Source of the DNA: Eutreptiella sp. 'Long Island Sound 2002'
Taxonomy: Eukaryota > Euglenozoa > Euglenophyceae > Eutreptiales > Eutreptiaceae
Direction of reading: 5' to 3'
DNA: 64,000 nucleotides
NCBI GenBank assembly: GCA_964036045.1
Contig: OZ038380.1
Location: 117,289,699-117,353,698 of the forward strand
Below the pieces are notes generated by a model that worked only from the letters and a program-made list of their open reading frames with translations, did no database searches and had not been told where the DNA came from. Position 1 is the first letter of the stretch. Every line of letters starts with the position of its first letter. The translations under genes were made by a program, and so were the position numbers. This document shows, piece by piece, positions 45,980 to 55,300 of this stretch.

Positions 45980-46708
45980 ATGGAGGAAGACATAAAGAAG
46001 AAGGAGGAGGAGTGGAACAGGGAGAAGGAGGCAAAAAGAAAGAAGCAGGAAGAGGAATGGAACAAGAAGAGGGAAAAAGAAAGAAAGGAAGTGGAGGCAG
46101 AGAGGAAGAAGGAACAAGAGGAACACAAGAGGAAACTGGCCACTATGGTTGCTACCCAACAGCAGCAGCGCGCGCTGGCGGAGAAACTGGAGAAGTCGAG
46201 GCAAGTGCTGCAAAGGGCCCACTGGAACCGCGACGAGGAGTTCAGGCGGGCAAAGCACAAGCAGGAGTGGGCAGACAAAAAGAAGGAAAAGGAAGGAGAG
46301 CTGAAGCAAACAGAAGACCAGATAAAGCAAGCGCAAATGTTGCTCAAGAGTCTGGTGGAGAGGGCGGAGAGGGCAGCCAATGAGGACGGGACAAGGGGTG
46401 GGAAGGAGAAGAGACCTAAACCCAAACCCAGACCAGTTCAGTATTACATTGTTGAAGAGAAGATTGCTGGTGGCAACAATGCCCCTCGCCCCAGCCCCCA
46501 GGAGGTGATTGATGTGGATGAGGAAAACAGTGGTGTCCCATCCCCTCCGGCCCCAGAAACCGATCCAGAAACCAACCAACCTTCACTGGATGGCAGTGGT
46601 GCAAGTCTGCCACCCTCTGAATCTGAGACCAGTGAACCCAGCCCCAGCTCCAGGCAATCTGCTTTTGTGTTTGGCATGCTGTTTTTTGATTCTGTGGCCT
46701 GGTATTGA
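45980..46708 (+). CDS. Coiled-coil protein fragment, possibly a captured host gene
   Basis: No known family recognised. The frame is open from 45,893, but its first in-frame ATG is at 45,980; upstream codons come from a 155-bp repeat unit. Residues 1-160 are a Lys/Glu/Arg-rich heptad-like region (KKKEEEWNREKEAKRKKQEE, later QQQQRALAEKLEKSRQVLQR), predicted as a long coiled coil. Next is a basic KRPKPKPRP patch, then an acidic Pro/Ser-rich tail (EVIDVDEENSG). Parts of the tail recur beyond the stop at 46,965-47,040 (GAGAATGTTGCTGGTGGCAG and CCGAGACCAGTGATCCCAC), so the 3' end is partly duplicated. It lies inside the TIR element, which fits gene-fragment capture. It may be intron-bearing or non-functional. 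Confidence 0.5.
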   Translation: MEEDIKKKEEEWNREKEAKRKKQEEEWNKKREKERKEVEAERKKEQEEHKRKLATMVATQQQQRALAEKLEKSRQVLQRAHWNRDEEFRRAKHKQEWADKKKEKEGELKQTEDQIKQAQMLLKSLVERAERAANEDGTRGGKEKRPKPKPRPVQYYIVEEKIAGGNNAPRPSPQEVIDVDEENSGVPSPPAPETDPETNQPSLDGSGASLPPSESETSEPSPSSRQSAFVFGMLFFDSVAWY

Positions 46709-46965
46709 TTGGTTCGCTGTGAATGAGCCTTTTTTTTCTTTGGCTGTCGGCAGGACATTTTTAAGTGCATGTGGCTGAACCTTGTGCTTCTTTGTTGTCT
46801 GAGTGTGACCAGTTATATAATTTTGATGAGGCCACCATGTTATTTGATTCTGTGGCCTGGTATTGATTTCCGTTTTTTTCTTTGGCTGTCGGCAGGACAG
46901 TTTTAAGTGCATGTGGCTGAACCTTGTGCTTCTTTGTTGTCTGAGTGTGACCAGTTATATAATTT
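46685..46965 (+). repeat. Tandem duplication at the 3' end of the coiled-coil ORF, ~160-bp unit
   Basis: Both copies carry gattctgtggcctggtattg, tttggctgtcggcaggaca, gtgcatgtggctgaaccttg and agtgtgaccagttatataat, at about 46,685-46,844 and 46,845-46,965. The first copy overlaps the ORF stop. Confidence 0.85.
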
Positions 46966-47190
46966 TGAAGAGAATGTTGCTGGTGGCAGCAATGCCCCTT
47001 GCCCGTGGTGTCCCATTCCCTCTGAATCCGAGACCAGTGATCCCACTTACTCTTGGGATTATATTCTGCTGAACAGTTCAATGGGTTTGGTAAGGGTGAT
47101 TTGCTGTTGTGTTTCGCGTGTTGATTTTTGATTCTCTGGCCTGGTATAGATTGCGTCCCATTTGGCATTTGGCATTCAAAACAAACATCG

Positions 47191-47268
47191 ACAAATCCTG
47201 AAGTTTGAGAAATCGCAAATCCTGAAGTTTGAGAAATCGCAAATCCTGAAGTTTGAGAAATCGCAAAT
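47191..47268. repeat. 24-bp minisatellite, three copies
   Basis: AAATCCTGAAGTTTGAGAAATCGC is repeated three times without a gap. The unit length is a multiple of three, which produces the repeated GFAISQTS peptide on the minus strand; no gene is inferred. Confidence 0.92.
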
Positions 47269-47603
47269 TTGATAGCCATGCTAGGGCAATAAGTTCACGC
47301 CCTCAAATTTATTTTCAAGGAGAAATCAACCATGCTAGGGGCATTAAGTCACAAACATGGTACATAGTAAGGTGAACCATGCTAGGGCACTAAGTCTCAT
47401 CCGTAGACTAATGGTGATTCTAGGACTATAAGTTGATCAACTAAGGTGAGCCATGCTAGGGCAATAAGTTGACCCCCAAGACTAATTGCCCATCTCAGGG
47501 GCAGGACTAATTGAACTATAAGAAATATGACCCCCCCCCCTCAACTTTACTCTTTAGCTAGCCCAATAATTCTTTTGACCCTTAGTCCAAACGCCATACA
47601 CTC
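47269..47603 (-). repeat. Right terminal inverted repeat with internal subrepeats
   Basis: Inverted match of 36,027-36,390. The shared outer core on the plus strand here is attcttttgacccttagtcc, and the inner part is CCATGCTAGGGCAATAAGTT units. A poly-C run at 47,530-47,540 corresponds to a shorter poly-G run at 36,091-36,096. Confidence 0.88.
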
Positions 47604-47613
47604 CCTATTTTGG

Positions 47614-48116
47614 CTTGCGGTGAGTTTCGCCACCCTGAATCCATGCGCGATTCACTGAATTTGGTCTCAATTCAGGCACATTTTGTACCATAATCTGGCA
47701 TCTGGTCTCATGACTGCAAATGACACCAGCCAGTTTCACATATCTTGGACTCCATGAAGGGATACCCTTTTTTTTTGACGCTCTACGACATGGCGACGCT
47801 CGTTTTCTGTTTTCTGGCAGTGGGATGTCAGATCCTGATTTCATCATGAATCATGGATCATGGATCATCATGTACATTCTTCACTCAGACTTTCAATTTT
47901 CGAATTTTCGAGCTTGAACGAAGCTTTTTCTGTGTGCCCTAAGGTACCTATGCGTTTCATTCAAGTCGATGGCCATCGCGAAGCACAGATCTCAGCACAA
48001 TTTTGCTCAATTCAGCTCAATTTCACACATTTTGCCTTAGATTAGGCAGTTTTTGGTCACTTTCGCCGTTTCGTTCACTTCACTTGACCCAGCCTGACAT
48101 ACTGGCGTATGTTTTC
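47614..48116 (+). other. E1 3' untranslated region, distal part
   Basis: No gene. This is the continuation of 35,193-36,016 beyond the nested insertion and ends at the polypurine tract. Repeated words around caattcagctcaatttcac resemble the C/T-rich words in the E2 tail (ttcaggtcagatcaagcag), but no alignment is claimed. Confidence 0.65.
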
Positions 48117-48126
48117 AGAGGGGGAG
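48117..48126 (+). promoter_or_regulatory. E1 polypurine tract
   Basis: AGAGGGGGAG directly precedes the 3' LTR, the position expected for priming plus-strand DNA synthesis. E2 has GGAGGGGGAG at the same place. Confidence 0.9.
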
Positions 48127-48606
48127 TGTAACGGCAGCAGTGACAGCACTCAATTATACACTGATGTGATCAGAATTTCAATGATTCTCAGATGTACATT
48201 AGTGCAGTAAATTTTCCGCTTGTTTTCTTGTTTTCCGTTCGCCGCCAGATGTCGCCTGTGAGCGCGCGTCGAGTCGCATTTGTCTTTCGTGATTTCCCAA
48301 TCGGATTTATTTAAATTATTTTGAATGATTTCACGTTGTGTCATTAGTTGCGATGAATGCGCATTGAGATTCTATGTCTGCTCCATTTTTGTAGACCGGG
48401 TTTTCGTACTCTTCATATTCCACCATGGAGTTCACTGGACTTACAAGTGCTTCGCATATGTCGCTCCAAGAGGCTGGATATGGGTCTGAAGAGGGTCAGT
48501 TGGGTTCGGAGATATCAGGGGCAGTGTCGGGCGTTACGACCCCTGGGGCATCAAGGCTACAGGCTTCGCAGTCACAACAAAGATCAACCACTATGCAGCG
48601 GTTACA
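48127..48606 (+). repeat. E1 3' LTR
   Basis: 480 bp; copy of 26,723-27,202. It starts TGTAACGG and ends GGTTACA, followed by the GGCGT target duplication at 48,607-48,611. Confidence 0.96.
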
Positions 48607-48611
48607 GGCGT

Positions 48612-48959
48612 TCCCGAGGGGGGTGCCTTCCACCATTGTGAGGGGCGTCTGAGGTCAGGCGCTGTGCCTCCCCCGACTGCCCGCCCACCGGGCGGGCTAT
48701 TGGGGTCCGCCACCCACGTGCTATGGGCACGGGTGTGTGGGTGTGGGGGCCCAACACTGTCCCCTTGGCCTGCATGCCCTGTGGGGGCTGCGTGCCGCGG
48801 GGGTGGTGGGGGGCCGTCCCCGGGGGGGGTGGCCCGCCACCGTTGTGGGGGGCGTCTGATGTCAGGCGCTGTCACACCCCCGGTCGCCCGTCCCCTGGAG
48901 CGGGCAGCCAGGGTTCTGCGACCCGTGTGTCCCGGGTGCGGTCGGCGTGGGCGTGAGCG
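48612..48959. repeat. Satellite remnant between E1 and E2
   Basis: The satellite resumes with the last 24 bases of the monomer split by E1, then a B monomer from 48,636, then an A monomer from 48,843 cut after 117 bases by the E2 LTR. Confidence 0.93.
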
Positions 48960-49493
48960 TGTAAGTGCGGCTAACCCCCATCTGCTCAGATTTTCGCAGA
49001 TCTGCCCCAGATTGGCTACATTTTGGCCATTTTCTCTGCTTCGGCGGAATTGCCGCCCCGCAGCTCAGTCTCAGGATCAGACCTATATATTTCTGATGTG
49101 CCGGATCTGATTTCGCGGTCCATTCATCGTAAATCTGCCGCGTTCCGATCATTTACCCGGAATCGCCATTTGCCGCTGACGCGCGCGCGCGAGCCTAATC
49201 GGCCAAATATTTTTTCACAATCGGATTTTTATAAATCTTTTCAGATAGATATGGACACTCAGATGTACTTAGGAATATCCGCATCAATTTTCTTCATAGA
49301 CTGGGATTTTTTGCCGGATAACAATCAGCATGGATCTTGCCTCCGTTGCCGCCGCTCTTGCCTCCGTTGGTGTCCGTGTATCCGGTTCTGCCCCCAACAG
49401 CAGCGTTCAGGTCGACTCCTCGCGTGCCTGCCCCCCCGGTCTTGCCGGCCCTGAGCCCTCCGGCACCATCCACGACCTAGGGCAGCACTTTCA
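48960..49493 (+). repeat. E2 5' LTR
   Basis: 534 bp, colinear with 59,408-59,941. The promoter-like word CAATCGGATTTTTATAAAT is at 49,218-49,236, and the gag ATG is at 49,330, inside the LTR. Confidence 0.96.
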
Positions 49494-52363
49494 TGGTAGC
49501 AGAGGCTACCTGAATGTTGCTTCAGTGGCATCCCATCCACAGCCCGCTCCTCAGTACGGCCCCGTAGACCCCGCCGCTTCTGGAGAAGTAACGATTACAC
49601 TGCCTTGGTGCTGTGCGAACGAGGCCTTGAGAGGAATGCCTTGCGCAAGTCCAAGCTGCCCAAGAAGGGCGCACATCAGCAGCTGTGGAGACCCAGATTA
49701 CCATAATCCCAGTCGAAACTGGCCATCGAGCAGCTGCAATCCGCTAGCCTACGACGATGGCAATGCTCCGGTGGAGCTTACGGAGCTGACAGGTACCAAC
49801 ATTCCTTACGCATGTCCAACATTTGAGACCATTGACGCCGATCTGAACGACATTGAGATGGGCGGTCCAGGTGAGGTACCTAGCTATAATCGACCAGCCT
49901 CTTGGGCACATTGGGACGACCATTTGTCCCCAGAAGTGACCCGTAACCTTGAGGCCCTTGAGGCCCTTTGTTACTTAGCCTCGTCTAAGCTGATCGAACA
50001 AGAAAGAATGGCCTCTGATTTTTTAACGGAATATTTTTTCCTCCTTCAGAACGAAATTAATACCAGGATGTGGTGGCGTTCTCAAGAAGATGACTCTTTT
50101 GCCATTTTTTTGCAGATCTGGGAGGCAAGCCCCTTCCCGAAGGAGAAGGTCCGGGCACCTGTTCCCGGGCCCTCCGCCCCTCATCCCCCTGTTTCCATCC
50201 GCGACGATCTAGCCGCCCCTGTTGAGGAGGGAATTTTAGAGGCGGCCAGGCAGGCAAGCCTGGAAATCAGGGCTGAAGGAGCTCCCCAAGTGGACTCCTG
50301 GCTGCGGACCACCGAGATCAGCGGTCCGACAGCCTGCTCAGGCCCTTCAGGACACGGCATGTACTGTCCTGCCGACTGCTCCTGCAGATTCCAGCGAGAT
50401 GCTGAGCTCCAACAGCTCAAAGATCAAATGCACCTCATCATTCAAACGCTGGGAATAAAAAATCTTTTCAAGACGCACATGCGGTCTGAGGGCGCCTCAT
50501 CGGTGGGACAAGCAACAGAGCCATCGGAGGAGGTGACAGAAATTTTTTTCAATTGCTCCTTCGGTGGACTCCAGGACCACCGATGCAAGGATCAGCAGGA
50601 CCAAGCTAAAGGAAAGGGTTAAAATCTCTCGTTCTGAGAGTAGGACGGCGAAGGCTAGGACTGAGGCTCAGAATGCCAAGCGAACTGCCTCCCGTACTGC
50701 CCCTCCTGCTGCTGATTCCAATACCTTAGCCCAGCTGTTGCTCGCCCAGACCCTCGCCGGAGCTGGTGTGGCGAATGATGCCGCCAAGGTGTCTGCCATT
50801 ACGGCCAGTGGTGGGCTGGATTCGCTTCTTAACCCTACTTCCTTGCGACTTCGTCAGGTTGCCAAGCAACCGAAGTATAATGGGAACCCCCGACGTTCGC
50901 CTCAGTTCCAACGGGAATTTAAACTGTGGGTTAAGACTCAAAAACTCCAAGATGATCAGTTCCTGATGGCCCTCTTGGATTGCCTTGAGGGAGCGCCGGC
51001 CAACACTTTGCTCAGGACTTGGAGTGATCGCGAGGATACAAGTTCCCCCCTTACCTTTGATGAGGTGTGGGAACAGTTGGAGGTACGTGGATCCCGGCTG
51101 CCAGAGGACCACTACCACCAAATGTTGAAGAATTTTCCTTCAGTCTCGCGATTAATTTTGCACGAAGTGCAAGACAAAAAACAGCGCTTCCGGAATTTAG
51201 TGGAAGAAGCTGAACATTCAGGCGAAAAGTTTTCTAGTGCCGAGCTGAAAAGTCTGATTTTTGACAGGATCCCCTCAGAAACTGCCGCCACCCTTCGGAA
51301 CAAACAGTCCGAAGAAAAGGTCAAGACCTGGTGGGCGGAGGTGGAAGGCTTCGATGCCTCTGCCAACAAGTTTTCCGTCAGGGAGGCACTTCAAAAGTGC
51401 TCCCCCACGTCCTTCTCCAAGGTGAAATTCACTGAGGAGACGTGGAAAATCAAGTTTCATGAACACGAGGATCGGGACTTGTTTGTCCAAGTCCTCAACA
51501 GGGGAGTCAGCTTCCATGGCCAACGCCTGAGGGCCAAAAACTGGGTGTTTTCGTACACCCCGAAGGAACTCTGGGAGGAGGTTGAGCGGCTCGCCGACGC
51601 CGCCAACCAGAATTTCCATGAGGGTCTTGGGGGAAACAAGAATACCCAGCAAAACACCCAAAATGGGGCCCAAAAGGGCAACAAAAAGGTGAATGACACC
51701 CGGAATGTTCAGCAGCACTGTAGCATCTGCCTTCTTTTAGGTTCTACGAACCGAGCTAAGTCGCATTCTACTGATAATCACCGATGGTCTCCTTACGATC
51801 ACAAGATGATTGGTGAAAATATCAGTAATTCGCAGAATTCAGACAGGAATGACAGACAGGTGCACGGTGGGAAGGCTGGAAAAGGGAATCCGACCCCCTC
51901 CGGTGGAAACAAAAATCCTGGAGGCCCTGGCGGGTCCCAAGGCACAGGAAATCGGACTCCATCCGGCTCCGGTGGCCAGCCGAACGGCCAGAAAAATCCC
52001 AATAGCAACGCCGGAGGCGGAAATCGAAATCCAGGCCAAACCCCTCAATCCGGTGCAAACAAGGGAAATGCTCTATGATTCCAGGGTAAAGGTAAGGGAA
52101 ATCCTTCGGGAACCCCTTCCTCTGGTAAGGGCAGAGGGCGTGGCGAAGGTGGAGGTCCATCATCCGGCGGCCGTGGCCGTGGACCTGGAAAGGGCAACCA
52201 TCGTGTGGATCAGGTCTCAGGTGCAGATCAGGTGTCCGATGCGGACCGAGATTATGAATTAAATGCCTTGAATCCAGCAGATGATCCGCTCCAAGATGAG
52301 TGGGTCGACGAATCAGGGTGTGTCCATAATGTTAACGCAGCCACTGGAGGTCAGAACGCCTAG
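49330..52363 (+). pseudogene. E2 gag, broken by a one-base frameshift and a TGA
   Basis: Gag polyprotein. The ATG in the LTR opens a 430-codon frame ending at 50,622. The conserved remainder is in the next frame, open from 50,537. The switch lies in or near the run of seven T at 50,543-50,549, so a single-base insertion or read error there is the simplest cause. The downstream part has an Arg/Lys-rich segment, a capsid-like region (LRQVAKQPKYNGNPRRSPQF) aligning with E1, a CSICLLLGSTNRAKSHSTDN segment followed by H (CX2CX11HX4H), and a Gly/Arg-rich RNA-binding tail. A TGA at 52,076-52,078 interrupts the tail; the frame then continues to a TAG at 52,361-52,363 in the same context as in E1. Confidence 0.88.
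49494..49505 (+). promoter_or_regulatory. E2 primer-binding site
   Basis: TGGTAGCAGAGG abuts the LTR end and is inside the gag frame, giving HGSRG as in E1. It is complementary to the animal-type initiator tRNA-Met 3' end. Confidence 0.88.
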
Positions 52364-55300
52364 GGGAGCCACGAAAATCGCCCCTCCCCAGGCGATTTCA
52401 GGCATGATCCCCAGATTCCTTCTCGACCACTACTTGATGTAGGGTCGCTTGTCTCCTCTCCTCTGGATCCGGCAGTGGATCCTTCTGTCGTAGTGGACGA
52501 GGTTGGTGTACAGTCCAAGCACAGGGCCCGTCAGTTTGTCACAAAGCTGTGGGTCTCTGATTGCAAGGGCAATTTCCACCTCGCCACTTGTTTGTGTGAC
52601 AATGGATCGGAGGTAAATCTCCAATCCAACTCTTTCTTGCCTGACGACTGCGTGTTTGATTCGCCTCATTCTGTTACCCTCGAGGGAGTTTCTGGACATT
52701 CTCTCGCAGGTGGGCAACGCGGTTGTTATACATCAACTCATTTGGTCGCTCAAGACCTTTGGGAAGATGGCAATGTGGAGGAAGTTATCCTTAAGGATGA
52801 CTACTTCTATCTGGCCGACATAAAGTATGACCTTTACTTGGGCCATCCTTGGCTTCGCAAGAACAGGGGGGCGGCCGTAGGTCATCGGCGTTGTTTTTTG
52901 CTGGAGTCAGGTCCCTTGGAGCGTCCTGAATTTCGTTTTTTGCATGCAGGGTTTAAAAGTGCAGAAGAATTTTTGAAGCAAAAGGTTACACCAAAGTTTG
53001 GCGAAGATGTCACCATTGCAGAGGTGAATGGGAGTACCGATTACTCCCGAGAGTTAGAATGTCTTCGTAGGGACTCCCAGCCACGACGCCCTTCGCGCTG
53101 GCACTCTTCATCCTACAGAGTTGTCGACAAATGGCGCGATGCAATTTGTGAACATTTTTATGAACACCATTCCTTTTGGCCACAGTGTGATGCCTTTGCT
53201 AACCGCGAGAACAAGAGCTTTGACAAGCACTTTCGCGACGCTTGGACCCATAAATGGGACAAGAAGTTATGGATTAATCCTCCGTTTCACTTAATCCAGC
53301 AGGTCATCCACAAAATCAAGCAAGATAAAACCCAGGCGATTTTAGTTGTGCCCTTGTGGGACGACAAGCCTTGGTTTCAGGAATTGCAAGACATTTGTGT
53401 AGATTACATCCAACTTCCCAGGAAGATTGAGCTGTATGCCAGGGACGACACAGGTCCCCTGCCACAGCGGCCCTGGAGCTCGCTTGCATTCCTGGTGGAT
53501 GGAAAGCTTTCTGACTCTGATTCTGCTGATTCTAGTACTGATTCCTGTGTTGGGTCTGAATCTGAGGTTGAGCGTGGTACTGATGATGAATCTATTTTTT
53601 CTGATTTTTGTCCGTCAGATGCCCAAGGTGATCCAACGTCAAATGGATCCGCCTCGTCTGCCTCTTCCCCAATACGATCTACATCCAAAAGAATCTACGG
53701 CGCACGGACGACAAAGAAATTTTCTTCGCGCCGCAAATTCAGAGTTTTTTATGAAAAACCCCGTGTGGAAGCTTTCATAGATCCTTTCGAGGAGCTGGAT
53801 CACGAAGAGAATCTCTGGAATGTCGACACTCGACCCACCTATCTTCAAGAGGCAGTTGATACGGACCTTTTTAGGGACATCCGTAAGAAGATTCTTCCTG
53901 CCAAGGCCGAAGAAATCGCCAAAGTTTTTTCGACAGTAATTCCTGGCGATCAGGTGGACACTGAGTTGTGTTCCAAGAAAAGAAACAAGATTTTTGAGGA
54001 ACGGAAGGACACAACCCTTTCGGGTAAGTTGATCAAAGACCCCCCTGTCCGTGGGCAGTTCGGTGAAGCCTTCATCGAGCTTCATGAAGGGTACAAGGCG
54101 AAGAAACAGCGTCCTTATGAGAACCATGGACAGAAACATGAGATACTCAGAAAAATAATCGAGAGAAATCTCAGGGAATTTGGTTGGCTTGAGGGTTGTA
54201 TGACCAGCGAGTGGTGCTGTGCACCCTTCACAGTCCCGAAGCCGCCGCCTGCAGACCAGAACACTATTGATGGTTGGCGAATGGTTGTTGATTTTCGCAA
54301 CCTCAACGCCGAAACCAAGGCGGATTCACACCCCCTGCCCCTCATTGAGGAGGAAATCGCCAAGAGGGCAAGAGGTCGTTTGTTTTCTGTGCTCGATCTC
54401 CGTCACGGCTTTCACCAAATGCCGTTGAGGAAGGACAGCCGACCTCTCACCTGTATGTGCACGCCATGTGGCCCAGTCCAGTGGACGGTCATGCCCATGG
54501 GCCTGAAGAACGCCCCTTCGTTTTTTCAAAGAATGATGGAGGATGTGCTTTTTACAGCTCATCCTGAGCTTCGTGCCTTCGTGAGTGTGTACATAGATGA
54601 CATAATCATCGCGACAGAGGGGGAGGGACTGACCGAAGCCGAGCTGGTGGCCCTACATGAAAAGCAGCTGAACCAGGTTTTGGACATTCTTGATGCCAAT
54701 CAGCTGATTTGGGGGCCAAAGAAGGGAAAACTAGTTTTAAAATCAGTCGAATTTTGTGGTTCTCTCCTTGACAATGGCACCCGACGACCCAGTCCAGGGA
54801 AGCTCGTCGCTATTCAGAAGTGGAAGCGCCCTGGGATGATCACGGAATTGAGAGGATTCCTGGGTTGTTGCAATTTTTACCACACTTTTGTGCCGAATTA
54901 TGCCAAATTTGCTGCCCCCCTTACTGAACTATTGAAGGTAGGGAGAGATGCGGGCAACGCAGGTTCAAAGGTTCGTGTCAAGTGGACTGACGAGTGCGAG
55001 GAGGCCTTCCATCACTTGAAGGCAGCCCTCTGCGAAGTCGCCACGTTGCATGTGCCGAAATTCGACCGACCCTTCTACATAAGAACCGACGCTTCTAGGT
55101 ACGCGATCGGAGCTGTCCTTGAACAGGTTGATGAAGCCACAGGTGATCATTACCCTCTTGCATTTTGGTCTCGGAAGCTAGCTCCACGCCAGATGCAATG
55201 GTCACCGCGTGAGCAAGAGACTTATGCCATAATCTGCGCGCTGAAGAAGTACCAATCCTGGGTTGGCACCAATCGAGTCGAGGTCCTAACGGATCATCGA

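Larger units (their letters stand above)
36027..47603. mobile_element. Nested TIR element, Mutator/foldback-like, 11.6 kb
   Basis: Inserted in the 3' untranslated region of E1. CCTATTTTGG is directly repeated at 36,017-36,026 and 47,604-47,613, a 9-10 bp target duplication as expected for Mutator-like elements. The ends are long inverted repeats: after imperfect outer bases (GATGACATATGCGT against GGAGTGTATGGCGTT) both read GGACTAAGGGTCAAAAGAAT and stay similar for about 160 bp, then continue as inverted subrepeats. No transposase is recognisable, so it is non-autonomous or badly decayed. It contains a large internal inverted repeat of ~155-bp units (39.2-45.2 kb) and a coiled-coil ORF, which could be a captured host gene fragment as in Pack-MULEs. 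Family assignment rests on the duplication length and end structure only. Confidence 0.82.
26723..48606 (+). mobile_element. E1, chromodomain Ty3/Gypsy-type LTR retrotransposon carrying a nested insertion
   Basis: The element is bounded by 480-bp LTRs that differ at about four positions and have TGTAAC...GTTACA inverted ends (the 5' copy starts TGTATT). Internal features in order are primer-binding site, gag, pol, long 3' untranslated region and polypurine tract. Its 21.9-kb span is explained by an 11.6-kb insertion at 36,027-47,603; without it E1 is about 10.3 kb, close to E2. Gag and pol form a single reading frame from 26,970 to 35,192 interrupted by TGA 27,543, TGA 29,247, TAG 30,213 and TAA 32,445. 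The TAG is probably the native gag terminator; the others make the copy non-autonomous. Near-identical LTRs mean a young insertion. Confidence 0.95.

Noticed and set aside
26723-48606. A single giant 21.9-kb retrotransposon
   Set aside because: The target duplication and inverted ends at 36,017-47,613 show that 11.6 kb is a later insertion.
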